DNA of 64,000 bases from Adiantum capillus-veneris (taxonomy: Eukaryota; Streptophyta; Polypodiopsida; Polypodiales; Pteridaceae). The stretch spans positions 24,900,896 through 24,964,895 of the forward strand of contig CM043960.1 of assembly GCA_014529385.2 (NCBI GenBank), given 5' to 3'. A program made the position numbers and the translations under genes. Shown piece by piece: positions 44,689 to 56,600 of this stretch. The notes under the pieces are model-generated. The model did not search any database. It saw nothing but the letters and a program-made list of their open reading frames with translations, and was not told the origin of the DNA. Each line of letters opens with the position of its first letter. Position 1 is the stretch's first letter.

Positions 44689-47600
44689 TCATCATCTAGT
44701 CATAGCAAGGTTGAATGGTCTTCAAAACGAGTTTTCTGTGAGTATTAGAGTCAAAGCACTCTAATACTCCTTGTATTTAAACACAAGGAGCTAAAAATGC
44801 ACTATTTGGGTGTTTTTTATACCTCCCGTTCCGCGCCGTTCCCGTTCCGGACCCCTAGCCGTTCCCCCGTTCCGCAGGGATCCCATCGTCGTTCCCGTTC
44901 CGCGTTCCGGGTAACTATGGACCACTCTCGCCGACGAGAGTGGTGCCTTCGGAGGAGAGTTTTACAACGTCTCTGGTGTCGTATCTCTCTTCTCTCTCTA
45001 TCTCTCAGTCTCATACACTTGCACGCACAGTGTCCATTCACTTTGTTTGTGATCATAGCATTCTCTCATTAAGAACGGAAGGCACTCCCTTCCATAAGAA
45101 CAAAAGGAACCTTGAGCACAGTTCGGAGCACTCATCTTAAGCAAAGCGCAAACATTCATTCCACTGCACCTAACAAGAAAGCACGCAGACGTAGAGCAGA
45201 GAGAGCAACACGTTGAGGGGCAGAGAAGGAGGCAAAAAACGGGGCGTGGTGCTTTAACTAAGCACGTACACCCGCCAATAGACCTCAATGCCCCTAAGTA
45301 AGTGCCACAGAAATCGAGAGTGGAAAATAAGCCATGCACCCCTTTGGGGGGTAGAGTCATACACATTTTTACCAAAAGAGGCCACTGAGGATAAAACACC
45401 AACAAATGGTTAGGTAATACAAGGAATACGGCTTGGAGCCATGGAAAAGTATGGGTCACCCCGGGGGTTTAAAAATCTCCCCATCTATTATACGCGTTTT
45501 GTGTTGACTGCTGACGTGGCAGTTGTACGGATTTTCATAAATCACGATGACAGTTTTTTGTTGTAGCTTTTTGGACGAATTGCTTTTGAGTTTGAATACT
45601 TTTCATGTAACTGCTTTTCAATGCCAAGGGCCTTTAAATATGTGTAGAGGGCTCATTCTCTGGCATGCTTCAGTGTGAATGTGCAGGGATTGGAGTACCG
45701 GCATTGTACTTAGTTGTAGCAATAAAAAGAAATACCGAAAGGGGCGCCAACATTTTAGGGCCAATACTCTCTGAGGTAGAATTCCGTCACTCCGTGTCGC
45801 GTGTGCTCTCTCTCTTTCAGTTTCAGTTGTTATTGAAGCGCTAAAAGTATGTTAAGTCTGTTCTTTTCCATTGGCACGCGGTGCCCGTCTTGTGACAAGC
45901 TCCCGGCTAGTCATTATGAGCTCTACTTTGACTGTTTCTGCTTTCCTATTTGTAATATTTTCTATGGGTTTTCCTCGTCTTCAAGTTTCCCATTGGTAAT
46001 TCAATCTGACATTACTGGGGAAAAAAAATGTGTGTGTGTAGTTGTTTTAAACTTAATAAATACACACCAAGGAACAAGACGTTCAAAAGACGACTAGCTA
46101 AAGATGTCTAGGCAAAGATTTGTACAGGATCTTAGATTCATAATTGTACAGCATAATAAGAATGAGGTATAATTCCAAATGAGTTTATACAAAGGTATCA
46201 TAACTATCCTAGTTGAATCATCAAGGTCGGACTACAGCATGCTAAACCTTTTTAAGCCAAGATAGAGTTCTCACCTGCATCCATATAGTCAAGACAACAG
46301 ATATGTTAGACTTGGCTACGTATGGCAGGCTTCAAAGAATCTATCAGTTGTTATCCATGTCAAACTTAAAAATTATTAGACTAGCTATTGTCCTATATAT
46401 TAAAATCTCATCGATTTTTTAACATCATATTCCTGCCAGAGTCACTCCATATGTTTTGACTTCTTTATAATAACCATTTACTGTAAAAAATGTCGACTAA
46501 TCCATATCATTCTATGTACTTCTTTAGCTTTAAAAAATCCTGCATGCAATACTAAGTTTTGTAAGTTCCTCTTAAAATATGCTCCGAGGTCGAGCCCTTC
46601 AAAGCCAGAATCAACTAGCATTATCACTCGACCAAATTTTAGGCCAGATATCAAGAACCAAAAGTCACTAAGTCATCCCATAGTCTGCAATAGGTATGCA
46701 CATCCATCAGCACTACACCACATTTCATAAAGAATTCCCTTTGAAATTAAAGTAATAGCTGAACTATCAGCCCAGAGAAGTACCAGCCAAAGCCAAAGAA
46801 GTATCAGCAAGAGCCAAGCCACCCCAAACCATTCCCAAAAATAACCAATTTATGAGAGTAGAGTCTATTCCAAAAAAAATGACTAGTCACATCAAGATAC
46901 CAAGATTAAAAGACCAGGATTCTAATACTTTGTAATACGTATGCACACTCATCATCATTACACCAGATACCATAAAGGATCTCCTTTTGAATAATAGTTG
47001 AACTATCAGCCCAGTGAAGTAATAGCCACGGTTAGAGAAGTATTAGCAAGAGCTAGAGCCAAAGCCAAAGCCAAAGCCAAAGCCAGCCATAAAGCAGGCC
47101 ACCTCAAACCATTCCTAAATATAGCCATTGTATGAGAGTAGGATCAAGTCGAGAGAAATGACTAGCCATATCCAAAGACTAGGCTTTTTTTTTTAAATAA
47201 AAAACCAGAAAAATGTGTTGTAGACCAGATCTCCTAACTAGACATAGCTAGCAGAAGAGACCTGCTATTGAAGCACAGATATCAAATCATAGTTAGCAAG
47301 TCGAGAGAAATGACTAGCCATATCCAGAGACTAGGCTTTTTTTTTTTAAATAAAAAACCAGAAAAATGTGTTGTAGACAAGATCTCCTAACTAGACATAG
47401 CTAGCAGAAGAGACCTGCTATTGAAGCACAGATATCAAATCATAGTTAGCAAGTCAAGGCCACCCATGTTCCAACACCATACCCATCACAAGTAGCATGT
47501 TATGCAAAAAAACAATTTTCCATAAGTTTTCATGATAGGTAACTACTACAGAGATTGCATAGAATAATTTCTCAAGTGAGCAGAACTAGAGACCAGCAAA

Positions 47601-50600
47601 ACCAGTTATAAGCATTTTCTTGTCAAAAGACCAGCAGAAACTCAGAAAAAATGCTTCTTGTTTTGTGTCCAAGATTAGATTAGTTAACAACTTTCCTTAA
47701 AAAGGCCTCTAACACAAAATAGGGCCAGAGTTCAGCTATAAAAGACCAGTATTAGGAACCAATCTCATCAGTCTAATTATAGGTATATAACAAATTCAAA
47801 GAGCAAGAATGTAGGATTTTTAGACCAGTACTTGGCATGTGTCAGCATCAGCATAGGGTAGGTATCTTTATTCATGAGGCAAGCAAAATCTCAATTTAAA
47901 GCAATGTCAATGGGAAACTTCATTTTTTTCTTTGCATTCGGCAATTGATAGGAACAAAAAATATCTCCTTCAATATTTTAAGGTAAGAAAAAACCTGTCA
48001 TAATCACCTAACAGAGCAAGAGATTATCCAAAACCTAAGATTTTGAGTAAAATATAGAACCTGTGAGCAGAAGTAATCCCAAAATAATCTCCAAAGTGCC
48101 AGGGGAAAGCCAAGTACAATTCCAATGTCATCTTACTCTCTCTTTCCCCCTTTTTTTACCCAGTACACCAAGTCGACTGTAGCAAGTTGTTTATAATGTT
48201 GCAAGGGACAGTATAAAAAACCCAATGCTCAAAACCTAAATCATAACAGCTTATCCTGTATGCGAAAAGGCAAAAGACAGAAAAAAACCCAAGTCTAAGT
48301 GAAGGGAGAAGAGCCCCTCACCTTAATATAGGGGCAAAGGATGGGTATGTGCCAGCATGTCAGCAATTGACACCCAAGAGAGTATGCCCGGTATGGCCAC
48401 ACCATGCAAGTTCCTAGCACATGACCTTCTCTATAGGAGGATAGGATGATTTACTACTTAGAATCATACCAAGCAATGGATGGCCCAAAGTCCGTGCCAA
48501 GCCACCCGCCATCAAGCTCGGTTCTAAGATCGAGATGTGTTTCCTCGTGAAGCACCATGAGTGAAAGGGGAGTGTCCCGTCACGACAGAGTCATTAACCA
48601 GAGTGTAATAGCTTTATGTCAGAAGGGAAGGAAACCTAGCCTTTAACTTCTTTTAAGGGTTAAAAAAAAATTAGGGGGTTGCTCCCACTAAGCCTATGTT
48701 CAAAAAGTTGGTTCACATTAAACCATCCTAACCAAGATAGCAGTGTAAGTAATAATCGGTATTTAGAATCACCCTATGAGGTAATTACAAGTGTGGCAAC
48801 AGACATTGAATGAAAACCTCGCATCGGTTTATGCCAAGAGGAGCAATTAGAGGTACTCATTAAACCATGCTAACCAAGACAACATAGTAAGCCAGCAACA
48901 AGGAATTCAAATCTCAATTTAGTGATTTCAAACTCAAGGTGGAGAACCTTATTCTAAGAGTAGGCTACTTGTAATCATGCAGCAATAGTGTCAAAGGATT
49001 AGTTAACTGCCAGAAGTGTGTTGGGTAAAGTATTAGCTATATATATAGTTTGGGTAGCATTACCAATAGGTTGAGTTAGTGTAACTAGAACCAGCTATCA
49101 TGGTCACATGTTGTGACCAATTGTGTGTGTTCCTTGTTGAGAAAGAAAATACGCCTGGCAAGGAGACCACTAGACCAAATTCGAAGAAAAAGCCTTGCTC
49201 CAATGCAGGCTCTCCAATTGAAGAAAATTGTCGAGAGAGGATTGTCGACCATGCCATTCCAAATGCGAGGTGATAACCTTCCAATCAACAATGAGAGAAG
49301 AAGTAAAGGTACATCCTGGAATGTGCCCTTGACGCTTCCCAAAAATGACTTCCCAATATGTTGGTTGCCAATGCCCAAAGGATGGTGTGACAATATGCAC
49401 ACATAAATGTGATACCAAGAGTATCCAGGGTGGTTGTTGTTCCACCAAGAGTGCCAATAGCGTAACTTTCCAAGCCAGAACATAACTTCGCAAATCCAAA
49501 ATATTCAGCCCTCCAAGGCGCACCTCGTCTCACAGAAAGAGTCTCCGACTATTATCTATAGACAAGTTGTGTTCCCCAAGCACGGGTGTGGTGTGCAATT
49601 GTCCGCCCTCTGAGTGCTCCCATCTTGATAGCTTTCGACCCGTGTTGTTGGGCTGCTTCAGTGTGTGGGTGGGTGGGTGGGCAAGTGTTGCACGCTTTTC
49701 AACCCCTGCGAGCTCGTTGGCAGCTATGTATATCCATTTTTCTCTGAGTGCTAAGTGTGTGAGAGGTGGTGCATGTGTTAAGAGAGAGCAGACAGCCTGT
49801 GTGGTGTTTCTCCTCCTGTAGATATTCCTCGACTTTTCTTCTCCTTCTGTTCGTATAGGGTGTGGTAGTTGTTTGTTCATATTATGGCAGAAGAAGCGGT
49901 ATACAAACACAAAAAACAAGTAGATTTCTCCTCAATGGATTGCGGCACATATTATCAAAGAATGTCTATCAGAGGATTTAGCAGATGCCCGAAATGCCTG
50001 GGGAGGCCAAGAACCTACCATTGAAGTGGTAATTCCGGTTTAAGTACTTATGGATCCGTGTTGCCCAATATGCTTTGAATGCCATTATCTTGTTTTTTCC
50101 ACGTGAAATGCCCTCTACACAAGATGTAGGTCAGTGGGTTGATTTTTTTGCTTAAAAGACAAGCTATCACAGCGGTATATTTTGGTGTGTGAGGCTTTTA
50201 TGAGGTCTTGTTGGCAGACATGGACGCTCGTTCTGAATAGTTGGAAACGTCGCCTTTGTTTTTCAATGTGCAAATGACATGTATTACCATGGGCACTTAC
50301 TAAAGATTACCAAAGTTTAATTTGCCACAAATGTCCAGTTTGGGTGGAAATAGTGGGATTTCCACACACATGGAAGCACTTCCTACCTCTTTTGGCTGCT
50401 CAATTAGGCAAAGTGATATGTCCCCCAAACTTGGATACCAATTCCAATAGATTCTCTGTGCTTTGGGATACAGATAAACCTACACATACAAAAATCATGG
50501 TCAATTCTAGTGATCCAATGGTAGGCAAAAGGCCCTTTAAACTAAAATGGGGGGAATTTGCAAGTGCATGTTTTAGTTGTGGTAAATTTGGGCATATGCA

Positions 50601-53600
50601 ATCTAAATTCCCAAAGCCTCGGTTGAAACCGTCGCCTTCTACTATTCCTACATCCGGAATTCATGTTGCTTCTCCCTCTTCTTCGTCTATGAAGACAAAG
50701 ATGGGGGATTTTAATGGAAACATGCAACCTCACCAGAATAAAGACAAAAGTAAGCCTCTAGCCAATATACAGTCTAGCGCAAAGACTGACACCAAAGGTA
50801 AAGCCAAATTGGTTGATTCCGATGATGGTTGGCAAACTCCAAAAAAAGCAGCTAAACCTCAATTTCCACCTACATCAAGAAATTATGTCCATGTTTCAGA
50901 TGGGAAAAGCGGTGGGAGCTTTGCATCCTCCTCTCATGATCACAAATCGCTAGTTGAAGCGTGGGATAGAGTGGTTCACTCTTACAGAGATGCTTTGCTT
51001 GGTTCCACATTTGCGTCATTGCTTATGCACCACCCTTCCTTGCAAAGAATGCGTGTGGATTCTTCCTTGTTGGCTCTTGGCATGGATGCAGATGTGCCAA
51101 TGGGCACTACTTCTTGATGTTCTCTTCCTTTGGTTCTCATGTAAATATTGTACAGATGCATTCTCCTCTCAGATGTCACATATTGTGCAACCATGAGAAG
51201 TGGAAGCTAACCTAGCATTATGTACATACATATAAAGCAAATATTGTAGTATTATAGGAGCATAATCAACATGAGTTTGTTGGTCAATCTTCATACTTTG
51301 GAAGATTTTGGATTGCTTATGATGGCACTAGTACTTATTCGAGTGTTTTAATGATGGTGCGAAATGAATTGCAGCAGTCTTGGCCCACAATGACCCTAAG
51401 GGGCGGTGGATGCTTGTTCAATGTCTTGTTCAGAGGAACATTTTGGAATTTGCTAGCATATATCCTTATACTGCTTCATCCCAAAGAAGTCGCCTTTGGC
51501 AAGATTTAGCCAAACACCCCTGGCGCTTGTCTGCATTTTGGTGTGGAGATTTTAATAATGCACCTACAAACATAGACAATACATCTCGTCATTCACGTAT
51601 GTTAAGCTTTGAGTGTTCTGCTTGGAATAATATGGTCAATGATGTAAGTATTTTGAATTTGTGGGCTATTACTCGCTCTCCAAAGAGGGGTTATACTTTT
51701 ACATGTTTGGATCGTTGGTATTTACTGGGTGCTCCGCAATATGATATGTTTGCATGTTACATGAAGGTTGAACGTTCCTTTACCCTATATGATCATTTCC
51801 CTCTCTTGTTTTGATGCATCTCCTCATGATTCTCCTCTTCCTTGCAAGCGGTTATTGCATATCAATAATGCATACCTTTCACACCAAGCCTCCCCCAAAA
51901 TTTGGTTGAAGCAATGATTCCTTCTCTTGTCTCTCATATGTTTATCGATGTGGATGTGGCTTGGTATTGTTTTGTTATGTGTATCCAGGCAGTCATACAG
52001 GATTATGGTACATGAAACATGCATCAGCAAAGAGGAAAGGTGCAAGCAGATAAGGCCACCTGTCGAGAGTTAGAAAGTCTTGCGGATTCTAAACCGCTTA
52101 TTGTTTCTAAGCAAGAGACTTTATGTACTGCTAAAGTCTCTTTGATGCATAATAACAAGTGGAAACTAGAAAAATGGAAGGTTAGATCGAGACAATATGC
52201 TCTTATGGATAAAGGTTGTTCATCAAAACAATTTTTTAAGCACTCACATCATTCGCGGCAAACTACGGCCATTAAAAGAGTTTAAGATGATTCTGGACAA
52301 TAGACTACCAATAGAGTCCAGCTAGCAAATTCAATGGTGGATCGTTTAGATTCGTTTTCAACGGGGTTTTGCAGCTCCTGCCGCTCCCTCACAGGAGATA
52401 TTGCAAGTGAGGCAATTGTTGTTGTCATATGTACATAATGCAGATACACTTAAGGCTGACTTTACTGAAGACGAACTGCATAGCAATTTGTTACATCTTG
52501 GTCATTGGAAATCTCCTGGATGGGATGGTCTTACAGTTGAGTTTTTTCTTTGCTTTTCAGAATCCCTAAAATAGCGTCTACCTTTCCTGATGAATCATGC
52601 ATAGACTACACAATCTTTGCCGCGATCGTGGAAAGAAGGCCTGGTGAAATTGTTGCCTAAGCAAGCACTCTGCGAATCCTTTTCTCATTAGCATCCTATT
52701 ACGCCTATGCCAGTCATTTACAAATGAATGTCGAAAATGATTGCTACATCCATTAAGGATCATTTATTTTCTCATTGGCATCCTATTACGCTTATGCCAG
52801 TCATTTACAAATGAATGTCGAAAATGATTGCTACAGGATCATTTGTTTTCCGGCATACATGCCACTCAGTTCGGATTCATTCCTCGCCGACAAATTATGG
52901 ATACTATTGCTATGCTTTCATCGGCATTGAGTATACAAAATACACTAGACAAGATGTATTTATCATGCAAATTGATATAGAGAAAGCATTTGATACTATT
53001 CATCGGGACTTCATTGCATAGATCATGGCGAGCTTGGGCTTTGGTTTTAGAATGCGTCGTGTGGTCTACTTTCTTTATGAACATAGTCAATCTTCGGGAA
53101 TAATTGATGGTGAGCTTACTGTAGCGTGGATAGTGTGTCGTGCTCTCTACAGTGGGTGCTCCTCAATGCAATGTGCGTGACATCTTACTCAAAACAGAAT
53201 GAAAACACAGGAAACAACAGATAACAGCAAATCAACACAGAGACACAGCAGCAAACCAGACATATGGACTCGACTATCTCAAAGGAACCAGTACAGACTC
53301 TGGCGTGGCAGCACACTCAGCTCCAGCCCAGAACTCATGGGTACAATGGGGGTGTCGAGGCTCAAATGTGCAGGGATGGTGTAGACGTGCTGTGTATAGA
53401 CTCGCTCCTCAAGACGACGCCGTTGGACCATATATGAAGAAGATGATAATGATGACCCCACGGCTACTACTCATATGTCCAACCATAAAGAGCCACCAAC
53501 GGCTCATAAATGTCAGCCATCTAAGTCTATCTCCAAACTGAGTGGTGGTGGTGACCTGGCCACGACGTCCACTAGACCACCGTCCGTATCCCTGCCACGT

Positions 53601-56600
53601 GTCACTGCCCAGCCCAAAGAGTCCGTCCAGTGTGAACCAGACCAGACCAACTGTACTAACTGTGTACCCTGTGAAAGTGACACTGTAGCCTGCTATAGGT
53701 TGCTCGCCACAAGACCGCTCACCGTCTCGGTGAGAGGAATACTTAGACTAGAGAGAACGGTGGAACACTAGGAAAAATGCAGTACACTTTCGAGGAGAAA
53801 GAAAGGTGTCATAGCACTTTTGGGTCATAGGAGCTGTTTTGGGGTGTTTTTTGCTTAGTTTTTGGTTACTTTCCCCATCTTCTGCGGTAGTTCAAGAAGA
53901 GTCTACTTTATAGCTTGAAGAAAATTCCAGCAAAACAATGCATGAAAACACCAAAACTGATGAGGAAGTTGAGGATGTCTTGGAAAAGGAACACTCTGAG
54001 CCTGAAGATACTCACAAAAATCTTGACCAAGATTCTCCAAAAGGTGAGGACTCTGTAGCGAACGAAGATCTCGAGCTGCAGAGAAGAATGGGCCTGCGCT
54101 TGGAAAGGATGCAGAGTCTGATGATACTGAACCTACTGAGGAGAAAGATCTGTTTAAGGAAAGTTGGGACAAGCACAAGGAAAATGGGACCGCTACAGCA
54201 ACCGGGGACTACAATGAAAATCTTCCCTGACAACTGCTGCAGAGTAGAGCTTAGTATGGAAAATCAGGAGAAGTCATGAAATTGGAGCACTCAGATTATT
54301 GAATCAAAGGAGGAGATAGCCCTGCGAGAATGATGAAACTGATACTGCATTTACAGTCAATGCCACTCAGACGGAACCTTCAAGGAAAGATAATGGGTTG
54401 TGGCTATGGTGTAGCAAGCTTTGGAGGATTCCTTTTTGACAGAGATGTGCTCACGATGTCATTTGCACCGAAGGATGAGCATGAAGCACAGATTCAGCCT
54501 GCCCTGGAATGAGGCATACCTGGCCTTTTCGCAGTGATGGGGACTCAAAGACTTCCATTTCCAAGCAATGCCTTTGATCTAGCTCATTGTGCCAGGTGCA
54601 GAATACATTGGCATGGAGACGGTGAGTAAGGGGCGAGTAGGGGGCTGGGTAGGGGCGAGGCTTGGGCAGGGGGCAAGGGGTGGGTGGGGGAGGCGAGGGG
54701 TAGGGACTAGAGGTGAGGGGTGGGTAGGGGGGTGGGTAGGGGCGAGGGGTAGGACTAGGGGCGAGGGGTGGGTAGGGGGGGCGAGGGGGAGAAGATAGGG
54801 GCGAGGGGTGGGTAGGGGGGCGAGGAGGAGAGGTGGTAAGGACGAGTAGGGGGAGAGGGGTAATGAAGGATGAGGCTGGAGATGACACCCCAAGGTAGTG
54901 GGTGCCTTAGGTGAAGAGGTTGGAATGTTAAGGAGCAGAGAGATATCATGAGCTTGTAGGTGAAGAGGTTGGAAGGTCAAGGAGCAAAGAGATATAAGCC
55001 ATCCAAGGTAGATGGAAAGAGTACCAAATAAGCATCTTCTCTATTGAGACCACCACCTCTACAGAGAGATACAAACCTCCTTGCATGGTCGTCTACATCA
55101 TGCTTGTAGGTGAAGAGGTTGGAAGGTCAAGGAGCAAAGAGATATAAGCCATCCAAGGTAGATGGAAAGAGTACCAAATAAGCATCTTCTCTATTAAGAC
55201 CACCACCTCTACAGAGAGATACAAACCTCCTTGCATGGCCACGTGTCACTGCCCAGCCCAAAGAGTCCGTCCAGTGTGAACCAGACCAGACCAACTGTAC
55301 TAACTGTGTACCCTGTGAAAGTGACACTGTAGCCTGCTATAGGTTGCTCGCCACAAGACCGCTCACCGTCTCGGTGAGAGGAATACTTAGACTAGAGAGA
55401 ACGGTGGAACACTAGGAAAAATGCAGTACACTTTCGAGGAGAAAGAAAGGTGTCATAGCACTTTTGGGTCATAGGAGCTGTTTTGGGGTGTTTTTTGCTT
55501 AGTTTTTGGTTACTTTCCCCATCTTCTGCGGTAGTTCAAGAAGAGTCTACTTTATAGCTTGAAGAAAATTCCAGCAAAACAATGCATGAAAACACCAAAA
55601 CTGATGAGGAAGTTGAGGATGTCTTGGAAAAGGAACACTCTGAGCCTGAAGATACTCACAAAAATCTTGACCAAGATTCTCCAAAAGGTGAGGACTCTGT
55701 AGCGAACGAAGATCTCGAGCTGCAGAGAAGAATGGGCCTGCGCTTGGAAAGGATGCAGAGTCTGATGATACTGAACCTACTGAGGAGAAAGATCTGTTTA
55801 AGGAAAGTTGGGACAAGCACAAGGAAAATGGGACCGCTACAGCAACCGGGGACTACAATGAAAATCTTCCCTGACAACTGCTGCAGAGTAGAGCTTAGTA
55901 TGGAAAATCAGGAGAAGTCATGAAATTGGAGCACTCAGATTATTGAATCAAAGGAGGAGATAGCCCTGCGAGAATGATGAAACTGATACTGCATTTACAG
56001 TCAATGCCACTCAGACGGAACCTTCAAGGAAAGATAATGGGTTGTGGCTATGGTGTAGCAAGCTTTGGAGGATTCCTTTTTGACAGAGATGTGCTCACGA
56101 TGTCATTTGCACCGAAGGATGAGCATGAAGCACAGATTCAGCCTGCCCTGGAATGAGGCATACCTGGCCTTTTCGCAGTGATGGGGACTCAAAGACTTCC
56201 ATTTCCAAGCAATGCCTTTGATCTAGCCCATTGTGCCAGGTGCAGAATACATTGGCATGGAGACGGTGAGTAAGGGGCGAGTAGGGGGCTGGGTAGGGGC
56301 GAGGCTTGGGCAGGGGGCAAGGGGTGGGTGGGGGAGGCGAGGGGTAGGGACTAGAGGTGAGGGGTGGGTAGGGGGGTGGGTAGGGGCGAGGGGTAGGACT
56401 AGGGGCGAGGGGTGGGTAGGGGGGGGCGAGGGGGAGAAGATAGGGGCGAGGGGTGGGTAGGGGGGCGAGGAGGAGAGGTGGTAAGGACGAGTAGGGGGAG
56501 AGGGGTAATGAAGGATGAGGCTGGAGATGACACCCCAAGGTAGTGGGTGCCTTAGGTGAAGAGGTTGGAATGTTAAGGAGCAGAGAGATATCATGAGCTT

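Larger units (their letters stand above)
53594..55237. repeat. 1,644-bp tandem duplication in E, first unit
   Basis: The unit starts inside the LTR and spans the hairpin, the captured methyltransferase, the G-rich array and a partial gag segment. The second copy is offset by exactly 1,644 bp. Only scattered differences are seen (for example A/G at 54,587 versus 56,227, plus short changes in the G-rich array). Near its end a smaller repeat of about 145 bp (54,956-55,101 and 55,106-55,238) is added. Confidence 0.9.
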
